From: Chloroflexota bacterium
GTDB taxonomy: Bacteria; Chloroflexota; Limnocylindria; Limnocylindrales; CSP1-4
NCBI GenBank assembly: GCA_004297395.1
Contig: SCUO01000036.1
Coordinates: forward strand, 23,146 to 87,145
DNA length: 64,000 bases
Direction: 5' to 3'
Made by a program: the position numbers and the translations under genes. The stretch's first letter is position 1, and every line of letters begins with the position of its first letter. Positions 1 through 7,522 of this stretch are shown here, one piece after another. The notes below the pieces were generated by a model, which saw nothing but the letters and a program-made list of their open reading frames with translations, was not told the DNA's origin and did not search any database.

Positions 1-48
1 AATCTGGCCCGGCAGCTCCGAGCCCTCGACGAGGACGCCGTCGCCTAG
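1..48 (+). CDS. C-terminal tail of a gene entering from the left
   Basis: Only the last 15 codons and a TAG stop of an upstream plus-strand gene are visible; the peptide ends in EDEDAVA-like acidic and small residues (DEDAVA). This is too little to identify a family. The gap of 56 bp to the next gene contains that gene's own promoter, so the two need not be co-transcribed. Confidence 0.5.
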   Translation, partial: NLARQLRALDEDAVA

Positions 49-92
49 GCACCGCTGATTGCGAGACCGCCCGGACCGATCTCCGAACTCCC

Positions 93-98
93 TACACT
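93..98 (+). promoter_or_regulatory. -10 hexamer of a leaderless promoter (FAH-family gene)
   Basis: TACACT lies six bases before the ATG at 105, and no Shine-Dalgarno sequence fits between them. Transcription would start at or next to the A of the start codon. No good -35 is visible. Hexamers at the same distance recur at many other starts in the window. Confidence 0.6.
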
Positions 99-104
99 CA
101 GCCG

Positions 105-1169
105 ATGCGGATCGCCCACGTTCGAGAGCGGAATGCCCCGGCTGGCGCACCCTGGCGCCTGGCCGCGGCGCTCGACCGTCCCGCCGCGACCAACCCCGAG
201 CCGCAGCGCTGGCTGGACCTCGAGGTGGCCCGACGCCGACTCGTCGCTCGAGATGCCCGGCTGGCCCACAACAGCGTCCTCTTCCGCCTTCCGATCCTGA
301 CCCTCGACGACCACCTCGCCCGCGGGCTGCGGGTGGCGGCGCTGGCCGATATCGTCGAAGGCGTGGCCGGTGCGAGCGGGCCCGGGCCAGGTCCGGACGA
401 CGACGCCGTGCTGGACGCGGCGGATCTTCGGTTCGGGCCGCCGATCCTCCGGCCGCCGGCGTTCCGCGACTTCTACGCCTTCGAACGCCACGTCCAGTCC
501 ATGTGGGACCGGCGCGGCGGCGAGATCCCGGAGCCGTGGTTCCGGATCCCCGTCTTCTACTTCTCGAACACCTCGGAGATCCGGGGCCCCCACGAGCCGG
601 TCTGGGCGCCGAGCGGCTGCCAGGAGCTCGACTTCGAGCTCGAGGTCGGGGCCCTCGTCGACACGCCGGCCATCGACCTCGATGCCGGCGACGCGGAGGC
701 GGTCATCGGTGGCTTCTTCGTCCTCAGCGACTGGTCGGCCCGTGATCTCCAGCGGGACGAGATGCCGGTCCGGATGGGACCCGCCAAGGCCAAGGACTTC
801 GCGACCTCGATCGGGCCCTGGCTGGTCACGCCCGACGAGCTCGCCGATGCGCGCGTACCCGGTGCGACCGGGCCGGACCTGGCGATGACGAGCGTGGTTC
901 GCGCCGCCGACGGCCGCGAGATGCCGATCTCGTCCGGGACCTGGGCGTCGTGCCACTACTCATTCGGTCAGATGCTCGGCCGGGCCTCGGCCGACGTCCA
1001 CCTCCGGGCCGGCGAGATCCTGGGCTCCGGCACGGTCGGCAGCGGCTGCCTGCTGGAGGTCAAGGACGCGACCCTAGGACGCTGGCTCGAGCCGGGCGAC
1101 GAGCTCTCGCTCACGATCGAGCGTCTCGGGACGCTCCGGACGCCGATCGTGGCTCGCCCGGCGCGGTGA
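105..1169 (+). CDS. Fumarylacetoacetate hydrolase family protein
   Basis: This 354-residue protein belongs to the FAH superfamily, which cleaves C-C bonds of acylpyruvate-type substrates using a divalent metal. The catalytic fold is clear from about residue 120 on: a run with ELDFELE (two acidic metal ligands near residues 175-180), then GGFFVLSDWSARDLQ carrying the third, and a KAKDFATSIGPWLV segment typical of fumarylacetoacetases. The N-terminal 115 residues match the smaller FAH N-domain in length only. Homogentisate dioxygenase lies 1.6 kb downstream, so the natural assignment is fumarylacetoacetase, the last step of tyrosine degradation. That substrate is inferred from context. The ATG follows a leaderless-type -10 and the stop overlaps the next gene (GTGA), indicating co-translation. 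Confidence 0.85.
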   Translation: MRIAHVRERNAPAGAPWRLAAALDRPAATNPEPQRWLDLEVARRRLVARDARLAHNSVLFRLPILTLDDHLARGLRVAALADIVEGVAGASGPGPGPDDDAVLDAADLRFGPPILRPPAFRDFYAFERHVQSMWDRRGGEIPEPWFRIPVFYFSNTSEIRGPHEPVWAPSGCQELDFELEVGALVDTPAIDLDAGDAEAVIGGFFVLSDWSARDLQRDEMPVRMGPAKAKDFATSIGPWLVTPDELADARVPGATGPDLAMTSVVRAADGREMPISSGTWASCHYSFGQMLGRASADVHLRAGEILGSGTVGSGCLLEVKDATLGRWLEPGDELSLTIERLGTLRTPIVARPAR

Positions 1170-1699
1170 GCGAGGCGGCCCAGGTGGGCGACGCGACGCC
1201 GCGATCGGCGGTGGTCGTCGTCGCGATGACCGCGGCCCACGCCCCGCGGGTCCTCGAGATCTACGGCGAGGGCATCGCGACCGGCGACGCGACCTTCGAA
1301 TCGGTCGTCCCCGACTGGGCCAGCTTCGACGCCGGGCACCTCCCGGAGGCGCGCCTCGTGGCCGTGGTCGGCGGCCAGGTCGGGGGTTGGGTGGCCCTGT
1401 CGCCGTATTCGTCGCGCGCGGTCTACCGCGGCGTCGCCTGGGAGAGCGTCTATGTCGCGGCCGCGTCGCGCGGCCGGGGCATCGGGCTGATCCTCCTCGA
1501 GGCGGCCATCGTTGCGGCCCAGGCAGCCGGCTTCTGGACGCTCCTCGCCGGCATCGAGATCGAGAACCGGGCCTCGCTTGCCCTGCACAGGCGCGCGGGA
1601 TTCCGGGAGCTTGGCACCCACGAGCGACTCGGGCGGGATCCGGCCGGGCGCTGGCGCGACGTCGCCATCCTCGAGTGGCGGGCTCCGGAGCCCGCCTGA
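1166..1699 (+). CDS. GNAT N-acetyltransferase, phosphinothricin acetyltransferase-like
   Basis: A 177-residue single-domain GNAT protein. Motif A for acetyl-CoA binding is seen as VYVAAASRGRGIGLILLEA (R-G-x-G core). It is followed by the family-typical IENRASLALHRRAGFRELGT and a closing GRWRDVAILEW, the pattern of the pat/bar-type acyltransferases that acetylate small amines or amino-acid analogues. The GTG start is chosen because it overlaps the stop of the preceding gene as GTGA and gives the usual family length. The open frame continues upstream, but only inside the preceding gene. The physiological substrate is unknown. Co-translation with the FAH-family enzyme may be only positional. Confidence 0.82.
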   Translation: MSEAAQVGDATPRSAVVVVAMTAAHAPRVLEIYGEGIATGDATFESVVPDWASFDAGHLPEARLVAVVGGQVGGWVALSPYSSRAVYRGVAWESVYVAAASRGRGIGLILLEAAIVAAQAAGFWTLLAGIEIENRASLALHRRAGFRELGTHERLGRDPAGRWRDVAILEWRAPEPA

Positions 1700-1751
1700 C
1701 CGCAATCGGCGCCGGGAGGTTGGGGAGCCCGGCGGTTGGGGAGCCCGGCGG

Positions 1752-2303
1752 TCAGTCTTCCTGGTCGGGGTGGTGCTTCTTCATCGACGCGTATTCCGGC
1801 GGGAAGGCTCGCATCAGGCGGCGCAGCAGCCCGTGGAGGATCTCCTTCTCGTCGTTCGACAGGGCCGAGGCGATGAGGGCCTCGCGCTGTGCCTGGGCGC
1901 CGGTGCAGCGCTCCCAGGCGGCGTGGCCGGCGTCGGTCGGCTCGATGAGCGTGCCGCGGCGGTCGTTGGGGTCGGGCAGCCGGCGGATCAGGCCGGCCTC
2001 CTCGAGGCGATCCAGGCGGGCCGTCATCGCGCCGCTCGAGAGGTGCATCGATTCGCCGAGCTGGCCAGGCGACATCCGGTACGGCGCGCCGAGGTAGCGC
2101 AGGTCCCCGATCAGGGCGTAGGCCCGCCGGTCCATCCCGAACTCGGCGAGGGTCTCGTCCATCGACCGGTCGAAGTAGCGAGCCAGGGTCTGGATCCGCT
2201 GGACGATCGCCTCGGTGGCGACATCGAGGGACGGGATCTCCCGCTTCCAGACCTCCAGCTTCGCGTCCAGGCGATCCAGCTGTTCGTCGGCGGCCGTCTT
2301 CAT
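1752..2303 (-). CDS. MarR-family transcriptional regulator
   Basis: A 183-residue winged-helix regulator. After an N-terminal dimerisation segment (about residues 1-70), the wHTH reads YRMSPGQLGESMHLSSGAMTARLDRLEEAGLI, followed by the wing PDPNDRRGTLIEPTDAG, the DxRxxxxxLT signature of MarR proteins. The ATG at 2303 is preceded by a TTGACA/AATACT promoter whose start point would fall on the start codon, with no Shine-Dalgarno sequence. The -35 lies inside a perfect dyad that also covers the divergent promoter, so autoregulation and control of the neighbouring gene or genes are likely. MarR proteins often sense phenolic acids, which would suit the adjacent homogentisate genes. The ligand is inferred. 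Confidence 0.9.
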   Translation of the reverse strand: MKTAADEQLDRLDAKLEVWKREIPSLDVATEAIVQRIQTLARYFDRSMDETLAEFGMDRRAYALIGDLRYLGAPYRMSPGQLGESMHLSSGAMTARLDRLEEAGLIRRLPDPNDRRGTLIEPTDAGHAAWERCTGAQAQREALIASALSNDEKEILHGLLRRLMRAFPPEYASMKKHHPDQED

Positions 2304-2309
2304 GTAAAG

Positions 2310-2338
2310 AGTATTTAACGGAAGACGCTTGATGTCAA
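2310..2338 (-). promoter_or_regulatory. Leaderless promoter of the marR gene
   Basis: On the minus strand TTGACA (2338-2333) is followed after 17 bp by AATACT (2315-2310), and the ATG at 2303 comes six bases later. The -35 is buried in the left half of the 2328-2354 dyad, so repressor binding would block it. Confidence 0.6.
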
Positions 2339-2354
2339 GTCTCTTGACATCAAG
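2328..2354. promoter_or_regulatory. Paired MarR-type operator (perfect inverted repeat)
   Basis: CTTGATGTCAAG (2328-2339) and CTTGACATCAAG (2343-2354) are exact reverse complements separated by TCT. Each half is itself a CTTGA-nn-TCAAG palindrome, so two dimers could bind side by side. The TTGAnnTCAA core is typical of MarR operators. The site overlaps the -35 of the marR promoter and a TTGACA-17 bp-TACAGT promoter (2344-2372) directed at the small gene starting at 2449. Confidence 0.7.
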
Positions 2355-2372
2355 CAACATAGGGGATACAGT
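2344..2372 (+). promoter_or_regulatory. Promoter of the small gene divergent from marR
   Basis: TTGACA at 2344-2349, a 17-bp spacer and TACAGT at 2367-2372. The start point would lie near 2379, leaving a leader of about 70 nt with GAAGGGAGG as ribosome-binding site before the ATG at 2449. The -35 is within the right half of the MarR-type dyad. Confidence 0.5.
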
Positions 2373-2448
2373 ACCCCCAGATAGTTCGGGATCAAGAGTC
2401 TTTGGATCGAAGCAGATACCCGAATCGAGAGAAGGGAGGCCGCCGGAT

Positions 2449-2730
2449 ATGAGCGAGCTGATGAACCCTCGGGTCCCCGGGCTCGGACTGGCGCCGGCCC
2501 TCGCGTCCCGCGACATGCAGTCCGGCCAGCGTGCCGTCCGCACGCTCGACATGTTCCTGGCCGACCGGGCGGCGAATCGCCCCGCCATGGCGGCCGCGAC
2601 CGTCGGCGCGGCCAACGCCGTCATGCGGCTGCCTCGCCGCGTCGGCGGCGACGGCGGCTTCGGCACGAACCGAGCCGCGGCGACGTCCATCATCGAGCGC
2701 CGCCCCGGCCAGCCCGCCCCGCAGGTCTGA
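2449..2730 (+). CDS. Small uncharacterised protein (93 aa) under the MarR operator
   Basis: I do not recognise this protein. It is 93 residues long and Ala/Arg-rich, has no clear membrane segment or signal peptide, and has a central stretch RTLDMFLADRAANRPAMAAA that could be helical. A strong ribosome-binding site, GAAGGGAGG at 2431-2439, sits nine bases before the ATG and decides the start; upstream in-frame ATGs lack one. Its promoter overlaps the paired operator of the divergent MarR regulator, which makes it the most direct candidate target of that regulator. A 13-bp hairpin follows 30 bp after the stop. Confidence 0.6.
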   Translation: MSELMNPRVPGLGLAPALASRDMQSGQRAVRTLDMFLADRAANRPAMAAATVGAANAVMRLPRRVGGDGGFGTNRAAATSIIERRPGQPAPQV

Positions 2731-2759
2731 ACCGGCGGCCGGCAACGGCCACGCGTCAC

Positions 2760-2791
2760 TAGACTGGCCTCCTCAACCGAGGAGGCCAGTC
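2760..2791 (+). promoter_or_regulatory. Dyad overlapping the hmgA promoter and ribosome-binding site
   Basis: GACTGGCCTCCTC (2762-2774) and GAGGAGGCCAGTC (2779-2791) form a perfect 13-bp inverted repeat with loop AACC. The right arm contains GGAGG (2781-2785), the only ribosome-binding site for the ATG at 2797. A -10-like TAGACT sits at 2760-2765 and overlaps the left arm. If transcription starts near 2772 the dyad is a DNA operator. In read-through RNA from the upstream gene it would fold and hide the ribosome-binding site, or act as a weak terminator. Confidence 0.55.
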
Positions 2792-2796
2792 GTTCC

Positions 2797-4020
2797 ATGT
2801 ACTACGTCCGCCATGGAAGCGTCCCGCCCCAGCGCCACACCCAGCATCGCCGGCCCGATGGCGGGCTCCATGCCGAGGAGCTGTTCGGCGTCGAGGGCTT
2901 CTCGGGCCGCAGCTCGCTGCTCTATCACCTCGTCCCGCCGACCCAGACCCACAGGATCGAGCCGGTCCGCGAGGTCCGCCTGGAGGCGGCCCACGAAACG
3001 GCCCATCGCCACCACCTGACCAAGACCGGCGACGTGCCGGTCCGCGGTGATGCGATCTCGGGCCGGATTCCGCTGTACTTCAACAATGACGTCGTCTTCG
3101 GCGTGGTCCGGCCCGCGGAGGCCATGCCCGAGGGCCAGTTCTACCGGAACGGCGTGGCCGACGAGATGCTCTTCATCCACGAGGGCACGGGCGTGTGCGA
3201 CACGATCTTCGGGCCCTTGCGCTACGGGCCGGGCGACTACCTCGTCCTGCCCATCGGCACGACCTGGCGCCTCGATCCGGACGAGGGATCAGAACAGCGG
3301 CTGCTGTACCTCGAGGCGCCGTCCGAGATCGAGCCGCCGAAGCGCTATCGCAACGACTACGGACAACTCCTGGAGCACTCGCCATACAGCCAGCGGGATC
3401 TCCACGCGCCCGAGGACGTCCGCCCCCGTGACGAGCACGGCGACTTCGTGATCCACGTTCGATCGACGGACCTCGTGACGGCCTACCACTACCGCCACCA
3501 CCCCTTCGACCTCGTCGGCTGGGATGGCTACCTGTGGCCGTTCCGGTTCAACATCGCCGACTTCCAGCCGATCACCGGGCGGGTCCACCAGCCGCCGCCG
3601 GTCCACCAGACGTTCCAGGCTCGCAACTTCGTCGTCTGCTCGTTCGTGCCCCGGAAGTTCGACTACCACCCGCTGGCGATCCCGGCGCCGTACAACCACT
3701 CGAACATCAACAGCGACGAGGTCATCTACTACGTCGCCGGCAACTTCATGAGCCGGCGCGGCGTGGAGATCGCCTCGTTCACCCTCCACCCGGCGGGCAT
3801 CCCGCACGGGCCGCACCCGGGCACGGTCGAGGCCTCGATCGGCAAGGAGGGGACCGAGGAGCTGGCGGTCATGGTCGACACCTTCCACCCCCTCAAGCTC
3901 ACGAAGGCCGCCCTGGATCTCGACGACGACCGCTACCCGTACTCGTGGCTGCCGCCCGAGGACGCGGAGGGCCACGCATCCGAGCTCGCGGCGCGAGGGC
4001 CGGAGGCGTTCCCGGACTGA
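2797..4020 (+). CDS. hmgA: Homogentisate 1,2-dioxygenase
   Basis: A 407-residue iron(II) ring-cleaving dioxygenase that converts homogentisate to maleylacetoacetate in tyrosine/phenylacetate catabolism. The bicupin layout is intact. The iron ligands are visible in PYNHSNINSDEVIYYVAGNF (His301, Glu308) and AGIPHGPHPG (His337), and GYLWPFRFNIADFQPITGRVHQPPP marks the family. The length fits the shorter bacterial HmgA group. The ATG is preceded by GGAGG inside a hairpin. An FAH-family gene upstream and an aldolase downstream suggest an aromatic-degradation locus. No 4-hydroxyphenylpyruvate dioxygenase or maleylacetoacetate isomerase is in view. Confidence 0.9.
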   Translation: MYYVRHGSVPPQRHTQHRRPDGGLHAEELFGVEGFSGRSSLLYHLVPPTQTHRIEPVREVRLEAAHETAHRHHLTKTGDVPVRGDAISGRIPLYFNNDVVFGVVRPAEAMPEGQFYRNGVADEMLFIHEGTGVCDTIFGPLRYGPGDYLVLPIGTTWRLDPDEGSEQRLLYLEAPSEIEPPKRYRNDYGQLLEHSPYSQRDLHAPEDVRPRDEHGDFVIHVRSTDLVTAYHYRHHPFDLVGWDGYLWPFRFNIADFQPITGRVHQPPPVHQTFQARNFVVCSFVPRKFDYHPLAIPAPYNHSNINSDEVIYYVAGNFMSRRGVEIASFTLHPAGIPHGPHPGTVEASIGKEGTEELAVMVDTFHPLKLTKAALDLDDDRYPYSWLPPEDAEGHASELAARGPEAFPD

Positions 4021-4090
4021 GGTTCACGAAGGTGCCCGCCGCGCCGGCCCGTCAGGGGTTACGACGTGCGGCGCACCGCGCGGGCCGCGC

Positions 4091-4882
4091 ATGATAGGCG
4101 GCATGACCGAGACGCCCCGCGACACGATTCGCCGCCGGATCCTCGCCGGCGAGACCCTCTTCGGCGCATGGGCCGACGTCGGCTCGCCGTTGGCCACCGA
4201 GATCGCCGCGAGCGCGGGGTACGACTGGTGCGTCATCGACATGGAGCACGGCTCGGCCACCGAGGCCGACGTGCTCGCCCTGCTCCTGGCCATCGAGGCC
4301 GGCGGGGCGGCGGCGCTCGTCAGACCGCCATCGGGCGAGCGCCTCCGGATTGGACGGGCCCTGGATCTCGGCGCGGCCGGCGTGGTCGTGCCCCAGCTCC
4401 ACAGCGCCGCCGAGGCCGCCGAGGCGGTGACCTTCCTGCGCTATCCACCGGACGGGCGCCGGGGCGTCGCCCTGCGGACCCGCGGTGGTCGGCTCGGGAC
4501 GCTGGGCCACACGGAGATCCGGTCGGTCAACGAGAAGCTCGTGGGGATCGTCCAGATCGAGTCGCCGGGTGCGCTTCGCGAGGTCGATGCGATCGCCGCG
4601 ACCGACGGCGTGGACGTCCTGTTCGTCGGCCCGGCCGACCTGTCGCACTCGCTCGGGATCCCCGGCCAGTTCTCGAACCCGGAGTACCTGGCCGCGCTCG
4701 ATGCGGTCGTGGCCGCGTGCAGGCGCCACGGCAAGGCGCCCGGAATCCTCCTGTACGACCACGCCGCGTTCGGGCCGCACCTCGAGCGCGGCTTCCGGTT
4801 CGTCGGGGTCGGGTCGGAATCGAACTTCGTGGCCGTGGGCGCCCGGGCGGCGCTCGAGGCGGGGCGGACCGCGGCGGGATAG
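4091..4882 (+). CDS. HpcH/HpaI-type aldolase
   Basis: A 263-residue class II pyruvate aldolase of the HpaI/citrate-lyase-beta superfamily. Visible are the start motif GAWADVGSPLATEIAASAGYDWCVIDMEHG, the metal-binding Glu in VQIESPGAL, the Asp in LFVGPADLSHSLGI, and the PYPP-like FLRYPPDGRRGVA loop. Members cleave 4-hydroxy-2-oxoacids to pyruvate (or oxaloacetate) and an aldehyde during aromatic degradation. The exact substrate cannot be read from sequence. It lies 70 bp after hmgA in the same direction and is probably in the same unit. An ATG at 4103 is an alternative start four codons downstream. The gene is convergent with the EamA carrier. Confidence 0.85.
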   Translation: MIGGMTETPRDTIRRRILAGETLFGAWADVGSPLATEIAASAGYDWCVIDMEHGSATEADVLALLLAIEAGGAAALVRPPSGERLRIGRALDLGAAGVVVPQLHSAAEAAEAVTFLRYPPDGRRGVALRTRGGRLGTLGHTEIRSVNEKLVGIVQIESPGALREVDAIAATDGVDVLFVGPADLSHSLGIPGQFSNPEYLAALDAVVAACRRHGKAPGILLYDHAAFGPHLERGFRFVGVGSESNFVAVGARAALEAGRTAAG

Positions 4883-4930
4883 GACGGGGACGGTCCCGCT
4901 CGATCGCCCTCGGCGGGTCGATCGCCGCCG

Positions 4931-5896
4931 CTACTCGTCCGCCAGGCGGAGGCGCGGTCCGGTCGGCCGCGCCGGCCCGGTCTGGGCGATCACCACGCCG
5001 AGCAGGATCAGCCCGCCACCCACGAGCTGGAGCGGGCCTAGGAGCTCGCCGAACAGCAGGTTCGCCAGGACGATCGTCCAGATCGGCTCGACCGTGCTCA
5101 CGATCGACGCTCGGGCCGCCCCGATCCGATGGGTGCCGGCGTAGAACGCCAGGATCGCGATGAACGTCGAAACGGCGCCGACGCCGAGGATCCCGCCCCA
5201 CGCCTCTGCCGGGATCGCGGCCGGCAGGAGCGGTCGATCGAGCGCGAGGCCAGCCAGCCAGTAGGTCGCGGCGGTCGCCGACATCATCACCGCCCCAGCC
5301 GCGATCGGATCGATCGCCCCGACGCCGGCGTCGCGGCCGACGCCTTCGCGATCCTCGCCCGTCAGCCGGGCGGCGAGGACGATCCAGACCGAGTAGATGA
5401 CCGGCGACGCGATCATCAAGAGCAGCCCGCCGAGCGGCGGCGCGGTGGCGACGTCGATCGCCCCGACGGCGAGCGCAACGCCGACCGTCGCCAGGCCGAG
5501 GGCGCCCCAGGCCCGCCGACCCTCGAGCCGCCGCCCGACCCGCAGCGACAGGACGGCGACGAGGGCCGGGTAGACGTACACGATGAGCGCACCCAGCGAC
5601 GCCGAGACCGTCTCGAGGGCGGCGAAGTACGTGCCCGAGTTGCCGGTGTACAGGACGCCGAGCAGCACCGAGACGAGGATCGCCCGGCGGTCCATCCCTC
5701 GAAGCGCCGCCCGGCTGCCCGGCCGGGACAGGACCCAGGCCCAGGCCAGCGCCGCACCGATCAGGAACCGCCATGCCATGAGCGTGTGCCAGCCGACGTC
5801 GGCCGCATAGACGGGCTTGGCGAACAGCGCGCCGGACCCGAACGAGAATGCCGAGACGACCGTCAACCCCACGCCGACGGCAACTGACCGGGACAT
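4931..5896 (-). CDS. EamA (drug/metabolite transporter superfamily) carrier
   Basis: This 321-residue membrane protein has about ten hydrophobic helices in two EamA repeats. The first repeat starts at the N-terminus (LTVVSAFSFGSGALFAKPVY) and the second around residue 160 (GGLLLMIASPVIYSVWIVLAARL), ending with the classic VSTVEPIWTIVLANLLFGELLGPLQLVGGGLILLGVVIAQ. Such proteins export amino acids or other small metabolites; the substrate is unknown. The ATG lies seven bases after a TAGCCT -10 on the minus strand, another leaderless arrangement, and is divergent from the XRE gene 67 bp away. Confidence 0.88.
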   Translation of the reverse strand: MSRSVAVGVGLTVVSAFSFGSGALFAKPVYAADVGWHTLMAWRFLIGAALAWAWVLSRPGSRAALRGMDRRAILVSVLLGVLYTGNSGTYFAALETVSASLGALIVYVYPALVAVLSLRVGRRLEGRRAWGALGLATVGVALAVGAIDVATAPPLGGLLLMIASPVIYSVWIVLAARLTGEDREGVGRDAGVGAIDPIAAGAVMMSATAATYWLAGLALDRPLLPAAIPAEAWGGILGVGAVSTFIAILAFYAGTHRIGAARASIVSTVEPIWTIVLANLLFGELLGPLQLVGGGLILLGVVIAQTGPARPTGPRLRLADE

Positions 5897-5903
5897 GCCG
5901 GCG

Positions 5904-5909
5904 AGGCTA
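5904..5909 (-). promoter_or_regulatory. -10 hexamer of a leaderless promoter (EamA gene)
   Basis: On the minus strand TAGCCT is followed by seven bases and the ATG at 5896. No Shine-Dalgarno sequence is present. Confidence 0.5.
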
Positions 5910-5963
5910 TCCGGTCGCGAGCCCCGCCGCTTGGTGATCGGCGGCTAAGCGGTAGGCGGGAAG

Positions 5964-6725
5964 ATGTCCGGCATGGACCTTGTCCGGCTCGGCCGCACCG
6001 TTCGAGCCCTTCGGCATCGCCTCGGCTGGCGCCAGACGGATCTCGGAGCGCGGGCGGGCGTTCGCCAGCAGGTCGTTTCGGACATCGAGTGCGGTCGGGC
6101 GGCGTCTGTGGCTCTCCCACGACTCGCCGCCGTCGTGGCCGCGCTCGACGCCGATCTCGACCTGTTCGTCCGCTGGCGCGGCGGCGCGCTTGACCGACTC
6201 CTCGATGAGCGGCACGCGGCCCTGTGTGGCGATCTCGCCGACCGTCTGGTCCGCCTGGGCTGGGAGGTCCACAGCGAAGTCTCGTACGCCTACTACGCGG
6301 AGCGCGGCTCGATCGATGTCCTTGGCTGGCACCCGGGAGCTCGGGCCATCCTGATCGGCGAGGTCAAGACCGAGCTCACGTCGACGGAGTCGACGTCGCG
6401 GAAGCACGACGAGAAAGTCCGGCTCGGGCCGCGCATCGCACGTGACCGCCTTGGTGTGTCGGCCCGGTTCGGGATCAGGTTGCTGGTCCTGCCGGACCAC
6501 TCCACGGAGCGTCGCCGGGTCGCCCGCCACGAGGCGATCCTCGGTCGGGCCTACCCAATCCGCGGTCGAGCAGCCTGGGCCACCCTTGCCAGACCCACGA
6601 GTGCTGCTTCCGCGCTGGTGTTCCTGTCACCTACCCATGACAGCGGTGCTAGGCGGGGTCCTGTCACGAGGATCCGTGCTCGAACACGGACGCTGAACGG
6701 GGACCCTACCTCGATCAACAGCTGA
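5964..6725 (+). CDS. XRE-family helix-turn-helix protein with a PD-(D/E)XK-like C-terminal domain
   Basis: 253 residues. Residues 10-65 are a Cro/C1-type HTH (RLGWRQTDLGARAGVRQQVVSDIECGRA, then LPRLAAVVAALDADLDL). Residues about 85-210 carry RGSIDVLGW ... ILIGEVKTEL, the ID-x(n)-ExK spacing of a PD-(D/E)XK nuclease fold, then DEKVRLGPRIARDRLG and an arginine-rich end. The role is unknown; it could be a DNA-binding regulator or part of a defence/addiction device. A diverged relative with the same order of parts is encoded at 53086-53823. The ATG at 5973 is an alternative start. The last 30 residues are low complexity. Confidence 0.7.
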   Translation: MSGMDLVRLGRTVRALRHRLGWRQTDLGARAGVRQQVVSDIECGRAASVALPRLAAVVAALDADLDLFVRWRGGALDRLLDERHAALCGDLADRLVRLGWEVHSEVSYAYYAERGSIDVLGWHPGARAILIGEVKTELTSTESTSRKHDEKVRLGPRIARDRLGVSARFGIRLLVLPDHSTERRRVARHEAILGRAYPIRGRAAWATLARPTSAASALVFLSPTHDSGARRGPVTRIRARTRTLNGDPTSINS

Positions 6726-7021
6726 GTCGCCCTTGAACAATGCCAATCGCCGGATACCACCGGCCAGAAGCGTAAGTGGCGCGTCGAGGGCCGCTCCTGC
6801 CGGATAGCACCGCCCGGTGGAGTAGGTGGCGGACGGAGCGGCGGCGGAGCGAGGGGCGAGTGAGGGCGACTCGCCGGCGAGCAAAGGACGCCTGGTGGGC
6901 ATGCACCAGGGAACAAGCCGGGCAGGCCGCCCTCGGGGGCGCGCCGGGCCGGACGGCCCCTCGAAGTTCTGCCGATCGGCCCGAGGGTCCCATCCGGGGG
7001 AACCCTCTACACTTCCCTCTC
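6726..7021. other. Intergenic region with an imperfect direct repeat
   Basis: I find no convincing gene in these 296 bases. Two 33-bp segments, 6749-6781 and 6799-6831, match at 26 positions (shared cores GCCGGATA and GTGGCG). No tRNA, RNase P or SRP RNA signature was recognised. The right end holds the -10 of the CBS gene. Confidence 0.4.
7008..7013 (+). promoter_or_regulatory. -10 hexamer of the CBS-korAB operon promoter
   Basis: TACACT lies eight bases before the GTG at 7022. There is no Shine-Dalgarno sequence and no clear -35, as at the other leaderless-type starts in the window. Confidence 0.5.
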
Positions 7022-7522
7022 GTGACCGAACTCACAGAACGCGCCGTGGCGTCCCGCGTGCCATCGCTCGCCGACGAGCGCCTCCAGGTGATCGCCCGCC
7101 GCGATCCCGTGACGGTCCGCGAGGGCACCAGCCTCGCTGAGTGCATCGACCGAATCCGGGAGACCGGGACCGGCGATTCCGTGTTCGTCACCGACGCCGA
7201 GGGCAAGCTCTGCGGGGTCTTGACCGAGCGCGACATCTTCGCCCGCCTCGTCGGCCACGACGTCGACCTTGGCCAGCCCGTCGAGCGGCTCATGAACGCG
7301 CATCCCTGGACGCTCCACCTGGACCAGCTCGTCCGCCACGCCATCGACCTGATGCAGACCGGGCGCTACCGGAACGTGCCGCTGGTCGATGACGCGGACC
7401 ACCTCGTCGGGGTCATCCGCCCGGTCGACATCCTCAAGTACCTCGCGGAGGCGTTCCCCGAGGAGCTCCTGAACCTGCCGCCGCGGCCCCACCAGCGCAT
7501 GAAGTCGACGGAGGGCGCGTGA
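7022..7522 (+). CDS. CBS-domain protein, first gene of the korAB operon
   Basis: 166 residues made almost entirely of a CBS pair (Bateman module). CBS1 is at about residues 22-80 (RDPVTVREGTSLAECIDRIRETGTGDSVFVTDAEGKLCGVLTERDIF) and CBS2 at about 85-145, ending GVIRPVDILKYLAE. Such modules bind adenosyl nucleotides and gate partner proteins. The GTG start is chosen because it follows a TACACT -10 by eight bases; the frame is open further upstream but with intergenic composition. The stop overlaps korA (GTGA). With a second CBS protein at the 3' end of the operon, a role in sensing energy state for the oxidoreductase is plausible but inferred. Confidence 0.85.
   Translation: MTELTERAVASRVPSLADERLQVIARRDPVTVREGTSLAECIDRIRETGTGDSVFVTDAEGKLCGVLTERDIFARLVGHDVDLGQPVERLMNAHPWTLHLDQLVRHAIDLMQTGRYRNVPLVDDADHLVGVIRPVDILKYLAEAFPEELLNLPPRPHQRMKSTEGA

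Noticed and set aside
6726..7021. RNase P RNA, SRP RNA or tmRNA
   Set aside because: None of the conserved cores (GGAAAGTCCGGGC-type, GGAAGGAAGCA-type, or tRNA-like ends) is present.
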